A stretch of DNA of 50,157 nt from Bacillus sp. B1-b2 (GCF_009183415.1 NZ_WEHU01000030.1:1-50157); one strand, 5' to 3'; numbered from the stretch's first letter, positions 1-8,828 are shown. Made by a program: numbers and translations. Notes: generated by a model from the sequence alone, not told the origin.

Positions 1-120
1 AAATAAACTGTGCACAGGGAAAATAAAAGTTCAATATAACACGTTGGTAAGCCGTATGCCTTAATAGGGCACGTGCGGTTTGATGAGGGGGTGGCCATGT
101 GAATGGTCACCCTACTCTAT
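1..120 (+). mobile_element. 3' end of a group II intron (domains V and VI)
   Basis: Bases 49-81 read as a domain V hairpin: AAGCCGTATGCC, an AT-rich loop, then GGGC ACGTGCGGTTT, with the AGC triad in the lower stem. Bases 89-112 form domain VI: GGGTGGCCAT pairs with ATGGTCACCC (one G-U) across a GTGA loop. A bulged A near 114 lies 7 bases before a CTAT end at about 120, a typical branch-point distance. The rest of the intron, including any reverse transcriptase gene, lies left of the window; bases 1-48 would be the region linking it to domain V. The subclass cannot be judged from this fragment. Confidence 0.82.
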
Positions 121-188
121 TCGTTTTATAATACGGAACCATTTATATTCTCCATACGTATGTTATAAGATAAAAGGAGGTCAAAGAA

Positions 189-923
189 ATGCATGAGTAT
201 GAAAAAATGGCTTTGCTTGAGACAAATGAATGGAAAAGAAAGCTATTGAAGCGATCTTCTATTATACAGAGGGTTTCAAAAAAAGCCCAAAATAAAGTAA
301 ATTCCTATATACCTGAAAAAGTACATAAAGCCCTTACAGAAGCAATCAAGCAAATGATTCAAACAACCATTGCAGGAAGTAATGTACTAACTAAAAAAAA
401 TCAACAGCCACTACCATTTTTATTAGATAAGGATATTGAATTAAAACGAAAAATGGATCAATATCGAAAACTAGCAGTCGTAGAGGGAGCAGGTACGGGT
501 GCAGGCGGCATTTTATTAGGCTTAGCAGATTTTCCTTTATTGCTATCGATAAAAATGAAGTTTTTAATGGAAGCAGCTAATATTTATGGGTATGATACAG
601 ATACATTAGAAGAAAGAATTTTTCTTTTGTATATATTTCAGCTAGCTTTTTCTAGTGAGGAAAAAAGAAGAGAAGTAGTAGAAATAGTGGAGAATTGGGA
701 GAAACAAAAAGAAAAAGCTGCTACTCTTAATTGGCAAGAGCTTCAACAGGAATACCGAGATTTTATCGATCTTGTTAAGATGCTACAGCTAGTTCCAGGA
801 ATTGGCGCTGCAGTAGGAGCCGTTGCCAATTATAACTTAATGGACCAATTAGGAGAAGCTACCTTGAATGCATATAGAATTCGTTATTTTAAAGAGAACG
901 AAACTAGGAAAAGTATAGAATAG
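189..923 (+). CDS. ecsC: EcsC family protein
   Basis: This 244-residue protein matches the EcsC family, the third gene of the ecsABC operon beside the EcsA ATPase and EcsB permease. Its biochemical function is not established. Two glycine/alanine-rich hydrophobic stretches characteristic of the family are visible: around residues 99-112 (EGAGTGAGG) and around 200-215 (PGIGAAVGAVANY), consistent with membrane association. A strong Shine-Dalgarno (AAAGGAGGTCAAAGAA) sets the ATG. The gene follows the group II intron end by about 70 bases, so it may be separated from ecsAB, which would lie left of the window. The space after the intron is AT-rich (TATAAT near 127) and may give ecsC its own promoter. 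Confidence 0.85.
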   Translation: MHEYEKMALLETNEWKRKLLKRSSIIQRVSKKAQNKVNSYIPEKVHKALTEAIKQMIQTTIAGSNVLTKKNQQPLPFLLDKDIELKRKMDQYRKLAVVEGAGTGAGGILLGLADFPLLLSIKMKFLMEAANIYGYDTDTLEERIFLLYIFQLAFSSEEKRREVVEIVENWEKQKEKAATLNWQELQQEYRDFIDLVKMLQLVPGIGAAVGAVANYNLMDQLGEATLNAYRIRYFKENETRKSIE

Positions 924-930
924 AGGAAAA

Positions 931-972
931 AAGGAAGGAATATCAAAGAGATATTTCTTCCTTATTATTTTT
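931..972. terminator. Intrinsic terminator after ecsC
   Basis: GGAAGGAATATC pairs with GATATTTCTTCC across an AAAGA loop and is followed by a T-rich run. It lies directly behind the ecsC stop codon. Confidence 0.75.
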
Positions 973-1088
973 AACAGATTATTAGGACTGACTGCTAGCA
1001 TAGCATATAAGCCAACGGTGGTACGGTTCTTCGATTGATTATTTTTCCTTGCAAGAAGGAAAGAGAGTACTGTTTATATATGAAATGT

Positions 1089-2270
1089 TTATTTTTCAAA
1101 TGCTGTATGATATTGGTATGCTGCTGAACATAATGTTTTAGCTGCGATAAGCATGGCTTTCTCGTTAATATCGAATTTAGGATGATGGTGTCCAAATGCT
1201 TTTTCTTCTTCTTCTGGTTTAGCACCGGTAAAAAAGAAAGTTCCTTTAACATGTTGAAGATAATAAGAAAAATCCTCGCCTGTTAGGTCAGGATCACCTT
1301 CTACTACTTCTACACCAGGAATTTCTTTAGCACAATTGGCCAAAAATACTGTTTCTTCTTGATGATTGACAACAGGTGGATAGCCATCATGATAATCAAA
1401 GTCATAACTACAGTTTGCGGTTAGGCAAGTCCCATTTATGATTCTTTCCATTTCTTCTTTTATGATTGCTTGAGTCTCCACATTAAAGGTACGCACCGTT
1501 CCACCGAGTATGGCCGTATCTGCAATGATGTTAAAGGCATTGCCAGAATGAAGATAACCAATGGTTAGTACAGAGTGTTCGATAGGATTTACTCTTCTAC
1601 TAACAATCTGCTGTAGGTTCAAAACAAGCTGTGAAGCTGTAACGAGAGAATCCTTCGTTTTATGTGGTTGTGCTCCATGACCACCTTTTCCTTGGATTTT
1701 TACTTCAAAACGATCTGCCGCAGCCATCATCGATCCAGCTCGATAAGAAATAGAACCCGTTGGTAGAGTAGCCCATAAATGTGTGCCAAATATGACATCG
1801 ACCCCTTCTAAACATCCAGCTTCAATCATAGGCTTTGCCCCACCAGGAGAGTATTCCTCTGCATGCTGATGTACAAATACAAATGTTCCAGTAAGAGATT
1901 CTTTATACTCATTCATTACCTTTGCTAATACCAATAAGGTAGCAGTATGGCCATCATGACCACAAGCATGGGTCACTCCAGGTATTTTTGATTTATATGG
2001 AACATCTTTTTCATCTTGGATAGGAAGGGCGTCAAAATCAGCTCGAAAAGCTACTGTTTTCCCTGGTTTTCCTCCATATATTTTTGCTACAACACCATTT
2101 CCACCTATATTCCCCTCTACTGAGATTCCTAACTTTTTGTAAAAGGAAAGGATATATTGTGCTGTTTTAACCTCTTGAAAGGATAATTCAGGATATTGAT
2201 GCAAGTATCTACGAATCTCGACCATTTCCTCGTAATATTGTTCTAATTGTAGAAACATGTTTTCTAACAT
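1089..2270 (-). CDS. yhaA: M20 family amidohydrolase (N-acyl amino acid / hippurate hydrolase type, YhaA-like)
   Basis: This 393-residue cytoplasmic enzyme belongs to the M20D metal-dependent amidohydrolases, which release amino acids from N-acyl or N-acetyl conjugates. The metal-binding motif HACGHDGH is at residues 101-108, the HQHAEE motif with the catalytic glutamate is at 134-139, and a C-terminal GHHHPKFDINE motif is near residue 362. Length is normal for the family. The start is preceded by AGGTGACC-type Shine-Dalgarno bases on the minus strand. In B. subtilis yhaA lies next to ecsC, and the same neighbourhood here supports the assignment. The exact substrate cannot be read from sequence. 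Confidence 0.88.
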   Translation of the reverse strand: MLENMFLQLEQYYEEMVEIRRYLHQYPELSFQEVKTAQYILSFYKKLGISVEGNIGGNGVVAKIYGGKPGKTVAFRADFDALPIQDEKDVPYKSKIPGVTHACGHDGHTATLLVLAKVMNEYKESLTGTFVFVHQHAEEYSPGGAKPMIEAGCLEGVDVIFGTHLWATLPTGSISYRAGSMMAAADRFEVKIQGKGGHGAQPHKTKDSLVTASQLVLNLQQIVSRRVNPIEHSVLTIGYLHSGNAFNIIADTAILGGTVRTFNVETQAIIKEEMERIINGTCLTANCSYDFDYHDGYPPVVNHQEETVFLANCAKEIPGVEVVEGDPDLTGEDFSYYLQHVKGTFFFTGAKPEEEEKAFGHHHPKFDINEKAMLIAAKTLCSAAYQYHTAFEK

Positions 2271-2456
2271 TTTAATAGGTCACCTCTATAAAATTTATCA
2301 GAGTATTGGGTATTTTCATTATTATAACATGTAAATAATCCTATAGTGACTACTTCCATTTGAAGAACAACATTTCACTCTATTAAAAGAAGGAAAGTGT
2401 TGATAAAATAAGGAGAATGGATAAATATTCTAATAAATGTATTTATGGAGGATAAA

Positions 2457-3113
2457 ATGGATATTAAAAATTCAAAAGTTGCTTTTGGAGGAATAGTACT
2501 TTCTATATTGTTGTTCATCTTAACGATCATTGCTGTGTCTAATGAAGGGGAGCTAGCATTTGATAGAGCAATTACGGACTTTATACATACTCTTATTCCA
2601 TCGAGCCTAGACCCTTTCTTTGAAGGTGTTTCAGAACTAGGCGATAAAATCGGCATTGGGATAGTAGCTCTACTGTTTGTTATATTGCTATGGTGGAAAA
2701 AGAAAGACTATGCGGGAATTGCTGCATTTGTTTTGTGCGTGGGCTTAGGAAATGAAGTGAATAAAGTAGTAAAAGACTTGATTGCAAGACCAAGACCAGT
2801 TACAGCACATATACAAGAGGCTGATACTTTAAGTTTTCCAAGTGGTCATGCAATGGTTGGATTACTTTTATATTTATTCATTGCTCATCTTTTAGCAAAG
2901 GATTTAAAAAGTAATGCTGCCAAGCTTGTGCTGGCAGGAGTAGCCATGCTATTAATACTCTTAATAGGTATAAGTAGAATTGTTTTAGGTGCTCATTATC
3001 CGACTGATGTAATTGGTGGTTTTTTATTTGGGGGGATTTGGCTATTTATATGGGTATTTCTTTATGAAACATATCATGAGCGTTTAAATAGAAGAGGGGA
3101 AAAGCGAGTTTAA
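2457..3113 (+). CDS. PAP2 superfamily membrane phosphatase
   Basis: This is an integral membrane phosphatase of the PAP2 / phosphatidic acid phosphatase type 2 family, likely acting on lipid phosphates or undecaprenyl pyrophosphate at the outer face. All three signature motifs are present: KDLIARPRP at residues 106-114, PSGH at 128-131 and SRIVLGAHYPTD at 173-184, with roughly six membrane segments. I chose the ATG at 2457 (218 residues) because TGGAGGATAAA precedes it at proper spacing; an ATG at 2445 overlaps that ribosome site. It converges on the permease gene downstream and the two share a terminator. Bacitracin-resistance (BcrC-like) activity is possible but not shown. Confidence 0.87.
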   Translation: MDIKNSKVAFGGIVLSILLFILTIIAVSNEGELAFDRAITDFIHTLIPSSLDPFFEGVSELGDKIGIGIVALLFVILLWWKKKDYAGIAAFVLCVGLGNEVNKVVKDLIARPRPVTAHIQEADTLSFPSGHAMVGLLLYLFIAHLLAKDLKSNAAKLVLAGVAMLLILLIGISRIVLGAHYPTDVIGGFLFGGIWLFIWVFLYETYHERLNRRGEKRV

Positions 3114-3129
3114 GACAACTCGCTTTTTA
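3100..3129. terminator. Bidirectional terminator shared by convergent genes
   Basis: AAAAGCGAGTT and AACTCGCTTTTT form a hairpin with short T and A runs on either side. It contains the stop codon of the PAP2 gene (3111-3113) and overlaps the stop of the convergent permease (3127-3129). Confidence 0.8.
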
Positions 3130-4530
3130 AATAAGAAACATCGCAAATATAGTGGTGACCACTAAGCCTATACAGACAGGTAATAGGTTTCTTCTTGCTA
3201 ATTCGAAAGGGTCAACGTTACAGATGGCTGCTGCTGGTATGAGTGCCCAAGGGACGAGGGTTCCTCCACCAACCCATATAGCTGTAATTTGCCCTAATGC
3301 CGTTAATGTTTCAATACCACTACCTATAGCATGTGCAAATAAACCTGCTATAGACCCTGCTAAAGAGATGCCAGAAAATCCAGATCCATCTAGTCCGGTG
3401 ATAACACCAACCAATGTTAAAGTAACAGCTCCTATTTCTTTTGTTAATGGAACTGTAGAGGCAAGTGCAACCCCAAGGTCATTAACAATACCTTGTGAGT
3501 TATCGGGTAGAACGTCACCAATAATGGTGCTAAAGCCAGAATCACCTAAGTAGAAAAAGGCAGCAATAGGAATAACAGGACCGAACACCTTAAAACCAAA
3601 TTGAAATCCATCAATTAGATAACTGGTGGTTTTTTCTAACCCCTTGTTTTTATAAGATACTAACGTAATAAATACAAGGATGAATATGGCGGTACCCCCA
3701 ACAAGAGCTGTCGCATCTCCCCCTTGGAGATTAAATATAAACATGGCCACTACATCTAGAATAAATAATAGAGGAATAAGGAGGGCGAAGATTCTCTTTT
3801 GCATCTTAGTTAAAAGCAACTTATTTACTTCTGGTAATAGATCAGATTTTGTAGAAGAAGTTGTTCCTGTTGTAAGCGTTAACGTTCCTCGTTTCATATC
3901 TCTTTTAATAAAATAAAAGGCACTAACTGTTGTCACAATTCCCATTACAATTACCAATGGTATACTTGCTTGCATAACATCTTGAACAGCTATTCCAGCA
4001 GCATCAGCAGTAAGTTTAGGAGCAGCTTGAATAATATAGTCACCTGAAAGAGCGATACCATGACCAAATAAATTCATAGCCATGGCAACAGCTATGCCTG
4101 GTAAACCAACACGCAACGCGACGGGCAACAAGACAGCACCAATTAATGCGACTGCAGGTGATGGCCAAAAGAAAAAGGATATGAGCATCATGACAATTCC
4201 AATAATCCAATAGGCTAATCCAGGCGAGCGTATTAATTTAGAAAAGGGAGAAATCATGACATCATTTATGCCTGTTTTCGTTAAGATTTTACTCATGGCA
4301 ACTATGATAGAAATTACAACAATGGTAGGAAGTAATTCGGTTATAGCATATATAAAACTAGTAAAAATACTACTAACGGACGAACTAAGAGAACCAGTTG
4401 CTGTAATAGCGATTAGAAAAATTCCAACAATACAAATAAATGTAGTATCTCTTCTCATTACCATAAATCCTATGATAAAGAATATGAACAGTACATATAT
4501 CCAGTGCAATGCAGTTAATTCAATACCCAT
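3127..4530 (-). CDS. Multi-pass permease, GntP/ion-transporter-like (YhfA-like)
   Basis: The 467-residue protein is hydrophobic throughout, with about 11-12 predicted membrane segments and glycine/serine-rich re-entrant-like stretches such as LDGSGFSGISLAGS and HAIGSGIETLTALGQ, as seen in GntP and related ion-transporter-superfamily carriers. It resembles the B. subtilis YhfA permease in length and style. Substrate is unknown; an organic acid is a guess from the fold class. AAAGGGGCTAGATAGT before the ATG is the ribosome site. The gene stands alone on the minus strand, convergent with the PAP2 gene and divergent from liaFSR. The 250-base gap to liaF holds the promoters of both directions, but I see no clear operator there. 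Confidence 0.7.
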   Translation of the reverse strand: MGIELTALHWIYVLFIFFIIGFMVMRRDTTFICIVGIFLIAITATGSLSSSVSSIFTSFIYAITELLPTIVVISIIVAMSKILTKTGINDVMISPFSKLIRSPGLAYWIIGIVMMLISFFFWPSPAVALIGAVLLPVALRVGLPGIAVAMAMNLFGHGIALSGDYIIQAAPKLTADAAGIAVQDVMQASIPLVIVMGIVTTVSAFYFIKRDMKRGTLTLTTGTTSSTKSDLLPEVNKLLLTKMQKRIFALLIPLLFILDVVAMFIFNLQGGDATALVGGTAIFILVFITLVSYKNKGLEKTTSYLIDGFQFGFKVFGPVIPIAAFFYLGDSGFSTIIGDVLPDNSQGIVNDLGVALASTVPLTKEIGAVTLTLVGVITGLDGSGFSGISLAGSIAGLFAHAIGSGIETLTALGQITAIWVGGGTLVPWALIPAAAICNVDPFELARRNLLPVCIGLVVTTIFAMFLI

Positions 4531-4784
4531 ACTATCTAGCCCCTTTCATCCAGAAATCCTTTAATCAATAGGCGTTTATCATTATTTGGATTTAATACAG
4601 ATTATGTAGAGTGTGGTGAATGGTGATAAAAATAGAAGATGGAAATATACGGATATATAAGAAGGGAATACATAAATTCAGCCTTAAGGCGGAGAAAAAA
4701 ACATAAGAAGCATGAACAAAAAAATACCAATGGATAGTACAATAGAGAAACTAGCCTCAATTCTGTAAGAAAGAAGGGATGATT

Positions 4785-5534
4785 ATGAAAAAATCCACTT
4801 CAAAAATGCTATTCTCCATTAGTTTACTATTAGTAGGGGTAGTTCTATTACTAATAAATATAGGTGTCATTTCCTTGGAAATAAAAGAGGTTTTTGTCGT
4901 AGGATATCCATTTTTGCTTCTTCTATATGGATTATTTTCTATGTATCAACTTGTTATAAAGAAGAAGAAATATATATTCTTTCCTTTGTTTATTTTAACC
5001 TTTTCCATTTTACTTATCTTAGATCGTATTCATTTACTAGATTTTAAGTTTATAGATTTCTGGAAACTATGGCCGCTAATTCTTATTCTCTTTGCATTGG
5101 GGATTTGGAAGCCAGGACAAATAAAAATCGAATATGAAAGCAAAGACTTATATGAGAAAGTGATGACAAAAAAGAAGAGCTTTCGAATCGGAGAATTAAA
5201 ATATAATAAGGACAATTGGTCAGTGGAACCTATGTATTTCGCTCATTTGATAGGAGATGTCTTTATCGATTTTACGAAAGGTTTTATCCCAGATGGAGAG
5301 ACGGATATACAAATTTATGCCGCTATTGGAGAGATTAAGATTATCATACCAGAGGATTTGCCTATCCATATTACAGCTAGGTCAAAAATTGGTGAGGTGA
5401 ATTTACTTCACTCTAGTAAAGATGGGATTGAAAATGAATTAGAATATAAATCTGCTGATTATGATGATGCTATAAAAAAAATAAGACTTCGTTTATCCTT
5501 GAAGATTGGTGAAATCAATGTGAAAAATGTATAG
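4785..5534 (+). CDS. liaF: LiaF-like membrane inhibitor of a cell-envelope stress two-component system
   Basis: The protein (249 residues from the ATG at 4785) has about four N-terminal membrane segments (residues 5-115) and a soluble C-terminal half. That half carries the repeated glycine-bounded strands (IGDVFIDF, IGEIKIIIP, IGEVNLL, IGEINVKN) of the cell wall-active antibiotics response domain of LiaF/VraT proteins. In B. subtilis LiaF keeps the LiaS kinase inactive until cell-wall antibiotics disturb the lipid II cycle. It is the first gene of a three-gene operon with a histidine kinase and response regulator directly behind it. The upstream ATG at 4779 is too close to the AAGAAGGG ribosome site. 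No liaIH-like effector genes are present upstream. Confidence 0.85.
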   Translation: MKKSTSKMLFSISLLLVGVVLLLINIGVISLEIKEVFVVGYPFLLLLYGLFSMYQLVIKKKKYIFFPLFILTFSILLILDRIHLLDFKFIDFWKLWPLILILFALGIWKPGQIKIEYESKDLYEKVMTKKKSFRIGELKYNKDNWSVEPMYFAHLIGDVFIDFTKGFIPDGETDIQIYAAIGEIKIIIPEDLPIHITARSKIGEVNLLHSSKDGIENELEYKSADYDDAIKKIRLRLSLKIGEINVKNV

Positions 5535-5549
5535 AAAGGAGGGAATTAT

Positions 5550-6584
5550 ATGGCAAATCGGTATCGACTTTTTATTCCTATTTTTACTACTAGTCTAGTA
5601 AGTTCGCTTATATTATTTGTTATGATGCAAGTGTATATTACGCTCAAACCACAGTCTATTTTTTCTTCCTTAGTAACACTTATGATAACGGCTATTTTGT
5701 TTATTACTAATTTACTAGCTGGTGCTTACTTTTCTAGAAAGATGAATAGTACAATTAAGAAACAGTTAGACGACATATTATGGTATTTATCAGCTCTTAG
5801 AAGAGGGAAGATTCCTAAAGACATAGCATCTTTACAAAATGAAATGACATATGATATTAAGACAGAGCTCTTTGATCTTTCGACATATCAACAGGAGCTT
5901 GTTTCTTCTTTACAAAGATTGGCTAATGAAAAAGCTAGCCTTGGCCAAACAGCTCATCAAGCAGCGGTTATGGAGGAGCGGCAGAGATTGGCTAGAGATT
6001 TACATGATGTTGTTAGTCAGCAATTATTTGCTCTTAATATGATGTCATCTGCAGCTTTTAAAATGTTTGATCGCAACCCTGAGTTAGTAAAAGAACAATT
6101 AAAGGATATCGTTATGATTGCGGGAAAGGCTCAAGGAGAAATGAGAGCATTATTACTTCACCTAAGACCAGTGGAATTAAGTAATGACTCCTTATGTGAT
6201 GGGTTAATCAAATTGATTCAAGAGCTGAAGGGAAAGACGAGCATTACATTCTCAGCTAGTATTGATGAAATTGAACAGCTATCAACTGCTGGAGAAGAGC
6301 ATTTGTTCCGAATTGTTCAAGAAGCATTATCCAATGTTTTAAGGCATTCTTATGCAGATAAAGTGAGGATTATTTTAGAAGAGCGAGAGAATTATGTTTA
6401 CTTACATATTAGTGATAATGGAAAAGGCTTCAATCCATCTATTGAAAAAATGGCTTCTTATGGACTAAAGACGATGAAGGAACGCAGTGAAGAGATTGGT
6501 GGAGTAATGGAGATTCGCTCGAAAAGTGGGGAGGGAACCTATATTGATATTCGGGTACCAACAGAGGGGTGGAAGAATGATTAG
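5550..6584 (+). CDS. liaS: LiaS-like sensor histidine kinase
   Basis: This 344-residue kinase has two N-terminal membrane helices (about residues 8-27 and 40-64) with a very short outer loop, so it likely senses within the membrane. A HAMP-like linker, a HisKA_3 dimerization domain with the phosphorylated His152 in LARDLHDVVSQQ, and an HATPase_c domain (N box EALSNVLRHS, G1 box DNGKGF) follow. The architecture and its place between liaF and liaR fit LiaS/VraS, an intramembrane-sensing kinase of the NarL group. AGAAAGGAGGGAATTAT is the ribosome site. It overlaps liaR by 8 bases, implying translational coupling. Confidence 0.88.
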   Translation: MANRYRLFIPIFTTSLVSSLILFVMMQVYITLKPQSIFSSLVTLMITAILFITNLLAGAYFSRKMNSTIKKQLDDILWYLSALRRGKIPKDIASLQNEMTYDIKTELFDLSTYQQELVSSLQRLANEKASLGQTAHQAAVMEERQRLARDLHDVVSQQLFALNMMSSAAFKMFDRNPELVKEQLKDIVMIAGKAQGEMRALLLHLRPVELSNDSLCDGLIKLIQELKGKTSITFSASIDEIEQLSTAGEEHLFRIVQEALSNVLRHSYADKVRIILEERENYVYLHISDNGKGFNPSIEKMASYGLKTMKERSEEIGGVMEIRSKSGEGTYIDIRVPTEGWKND

Positions 6585-7209
6585 ATTAGTTATTGTAGAT
6601 GACCATGAAATGGTTAGAAAGGGGATCAAATCCTATTTATTAACAGAACCAAATATGCAAGTTGTGGGAGAAGCAAATAGTGGGAAATCAGCTGTCAAAT
6701 TAGTGCTAAAAGAGAAGCCAGATATAGTGCTTATGGATTTGCTAATGGAGGATGGTAATGGAATTGATGCAACAAAATTAATCTTAAAAGACTATCCTAC
6801 CTGCAAGATTATTATTATTACAAGCTATTATGATGAAGCTCAAGTAATTCCAGCAATTGAAGTAGGTGCATATAGTTATCTCTTAAAAACAGCTAATGCC
6901 ACGCAAATAGTGGATGCCATTAATAAAGCTCATTTAGGAGAAACAGTTATTGAACCGAAAGTAGCGAATGTTATGGTAAACAAATTGCGCTCCGTAGATA
7001 AACAGCCTCACCACACTCTAACAGAACGAGAATATGAAGTATTAATGTGTATTGGAGAAGGAATGACGAATCAAGCAATTAGTGAAGAATTATACATAGG
7101 GATTAAAACAGTGAAAACGCATGTAAGTAATATACTATCTAAATTAGGAGTAGCAGATCGTACACAGGCAGCTGTATACGCAAATAGGAATGGAGTTATA
7201 AAAAAGTAA
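6577..7209 (+). CDS. liaR: LiaR-like response regulator
   Basis: The 210-residue regulator has a receiver domain (acidic pair Asp8/Asp9, phospho-acceptor Asp54 in VLMDLLM, Thr/Ser of IIITSY, conserved Lys of YLLKTA). Its C-terminal LuxR/NarL helix-turn-helix (LTEREYEVLMCIGEG through GIKTVKTHVSNIL) follows. The ATG at 6577 aligns with LiaR family N-termini (MIRLVIVDDHE) and follows GAGGGGTGGAAGA; upstream in-frame starts lie inside liaS. Its targets are not visible nearby: there is no liaIH operon in the window. Confidence 0.88.
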   Translation: MIRLVIVDDHEMVRKGIKSYLLTEPNMQVVGEANSGKSAVKLVLKEKPDIVLMDLLMEDGNGIDATKLILKDYPTCKIIIITSYYDEAQVIPAIEVGAYSYLLKTANATQIVDAINKAHLGETVIEPKVANVMVNKLRSVDKQPHHTLTEREYEVLMCIGEGMTNQAISEELYIGIKTVKTHVSNILSKLGVADRTQAAVYANRNGVIKK

Positions 7210-7252
7210 GGAAGATATCCATTTAAAGAGACCTCAGAAGGATATCTTCCTT
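7208..7252. terminator. Hairpin between liaR and hmoB
   Basis: AAGGAAGATATCC pairs with GGATATCTTCCTT, a perfect 13-base stem just past the liaR stop. The following T run is weak on the plus strand, and the hairpin also lies about 30 bases beyond the hmoB stop, so it may serve both convergent genes. Confidence 0.6.
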
Positions 7253-7281
7253 AAGCATCATGAAGTTGCTTTAAGAGGAAC

Positions 7282-7800
7282 TTACTTTTTTTCAGGTATA
7301 AATAAGGATGTATAATAAGGCTTCCCATTAAATAAGGAATGTTGAAAGCTATTCCATGTATATTCCGTACTCTTTCCAATAGGTGCATTAGCATGATGAG
7401 GCAGTTGTTTCCATGAAATGTAATCCTGTTTATCCTTCCATAAACAAAGAAGTATATATGTGTCTCCCTTTTTCGGACTAAGTAAGCGAATAGCTGCCAT
7501 ATTACGTTCTTCTATCCCTTTTAAATACTCTTTTAAGCTGTATTCAAAAGTAGGTTTATGTTCATCACTAATTGGGATATGATTCATAGTAATATAACCA
7601 TTGTTTATTAAAGCTCCATAGGAAAAGATAACCTCAAAAGCTCTTGGTTCTTGGAAAAGGGAACTACTAGAACTTTCATGTAGGAGTATAGCTCGATCAC
7701 TTTCACTTTCTTGCATAAGTAGCATAGTTTCTTCTAAAATATTTTTTTCATATTTTTTAAATAAATAGTCATATGTCCCACTAGTAAGATAAATGTTCAT
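7282..7800 (-). CDS. hmoB: Heme-degrading monooxygenase HmoB
   Basis: The 172-residue protein matches HmoB (YhgC) of B. subtilis in its start (an MNIYLTSGTYDYL-type N-terminus), length and C-terminal antibiotic-biosynthesis-monooxygenase fold. The segment from about residue 100 (AAIRLLSPKKGDTYILLCLWKDKQ) is the ABM core, with the conserved W of LCLW and SW of YISWKQ. HmoB-type enzymes cleave heme and release iron. Its neighbourhood, close to hemE-hemH, is conserved in B. subtilis and fits a heme-handling role. ATAGGAGGAGAGCAA precedes the ATG. An older name for related staphylococcal proteins is TRAP. Confidence 0.83.
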   Translation of the reverse strand: MNIYLTSGTYDYLFKKYEKNILEETMLLMQESESDRAILLHESSSSSLFQEPRAFEVIFSYGALINNGYITMNHIPISDEHKPTFEYSLKEYLKGIEERNMAAIRLLSPKKGDTYILLCLWKDKQDYISWKQLPHHANAPIGKSTEYTWNSFQHSLFNGKPYYTSLFIPEKK

Positions 7801-7871
7801 TTGCTCTCCTCCTATAAGGTATTATTTTTAAGCATACTATAAATAGGAGATTCACACGAATAGAAAATGAG

Positions 7872-7920
7872 AAAACCTTGAATTAGAGAACGGTTAAAAG
7901 AGCCTCTAGTCCAAGGTTTA
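7872..7920 (-). terminator. Terminator of the CotF-family gene
   Basis: Read on the minus strand, AAACCTTG and CAAGGTTTT form the base of a hairpin whose inner part AGAG/CTCT extends it. It starts a few bases after the stop codon at 7926 and ends in T-rich sequence. Confidence 0.6.
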
Positions 7921-7925
7921 AGTTA

Positions 7926-8552
7926 TTATTGGTAGAGTTGTCCACTATTACCAGCAGTAGAATCTTGATTATTCATCATAAAACCTTGCATGTTAGACGC
8001 ATCCTCAGGAACAACTAGATACATGGAACCTATATTTTGTACCATTGATAAACTTGCTTCCTCGAGTAAATAGTAACCTTTTTTCACCATGTATTGCCAC
8101 ATTTCATAAGCGTGTGAACAGCTCATCATAAATGCTGTTTGACAGAAAGCACGAATTTCTGGATTTGCCATCTCCATTGCATTCCAAGCATACTCTCTTC
8201 CAGCTCGTTTCAGTGTTAATAAATAAGAGGTTGCCATTTCTCGATCATTCAAGTTGTCTACGATTGTTCGTGGTTGTACTGCAGGAGCTGGGGGTGTTTC
8301 CATATTAGTAAATTGGGAAAGCATTGCGTTTTCTTTTAGAAGAGGAAGTTCCTTAGTAGCACCTTCTCCTTTTTTTAGAAATTCCACTTTCATATTATAA
8401 TCACGTATATGAAGAGGGAAATGTCTTTCTAAAATGCTTTTAAATTCAGGATCTTGCACATGGTTCATCATATATCCCATATTCGTAATACTATTAACAC
8501 AGCTTAATGTTAATTCATTTAATGCATGTACTTCATGAGCAGCTAGTTTCAT
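7926..8552 (-). CDS. CotF-family spore coat protein (YhcQ-like)
   Basis: The 208-residue protein is mainly helical and resembles spore coat F domain proteins: an N-terminal segment (MKLAAHEVHALNELTLSC), a proline-rich linker near residues 85-95 (PPAPAVQP), a second helical block with DREMATSYLLTLKRAGREYAW, and a methionine/glutamine-rich tail. CotF proteins are deposited in the coat of forming spores, so late mother-cell expression is expected. AAAGGAGACAAAAAA is the ribosome site. I do not see an unambiguous sporulation promoter. In B. subtilis the corresponding place is held by pbpF, so this gene is probably a lineage-specific occupant. Confidence 0.68.
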   Translation of the reverse strand: MKLAAHEVHALNELTLSCVNSITNMGYMMNHVQDPEFKSILERHFPLHIRDYNMKVEFLKKGEGATKELPLLKENAMLSQFTNMETPPAPAVQPRTIVDNLNDREMATSYLLTLKRAGREYAWNAMEMANPEIRAFCQTAFMMSCSHAYEMWQYMVKKGYYLLEEASLSMVQNIGSMYLVVPEDASNMQGFMMNNQDSTAGNSGQLYQ

Positions 8553-8799
8553 TTTTTTGTCTCCTTTAATATAATCTCAAGTTGTTTTAGACAACAAAGA
8601 TTATATTTTCTATTTACTAGATGAAATATACCGAAAATATTTCCAATTTTTTCTTTAAGACAAGCTTAAAATCGTCTATTTTGTGACAATTTCCTACGTT
8701 ATCTATGCAAAGATAGTGAAAAAGATATATATTAAAGATATAACCATGTTTCAGAATGTCATTTTTTACATAAGGTAAGGATAATAAGGACTATAAAGT

Positions 8800-8828
8800 G
8801 AGTGCCGAAAGAAATGGCATTCTTTTTT
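8800..8828 (+). terminator. Orphan terminator-like hairpin upstream of hemE
   Basis: GAGTGCC pairs with GGCATTC (one G-U) and is followed by six T residues. No gene on the plus strand ends here. The gap 8553-8948 otherwise holds AT-rich DNA with promoter-like TATAAT sequence near 8871-8876. Confidence 0.5.

Noticed and set aside
1-48. C-terminus of a group II intron reverse transcriptase
   Set aside because: Frames in this stretch are too short and not similar to the known C-terminal zinc-finger region; the ORF likely ends further left.
3152-3553. Long open frame on the plus strand inside the permease gene
   Set aside because: It is the mirror of a real minus-strand gene, with proline/serine-rich composition typical of antisense frames and no ribosome site.
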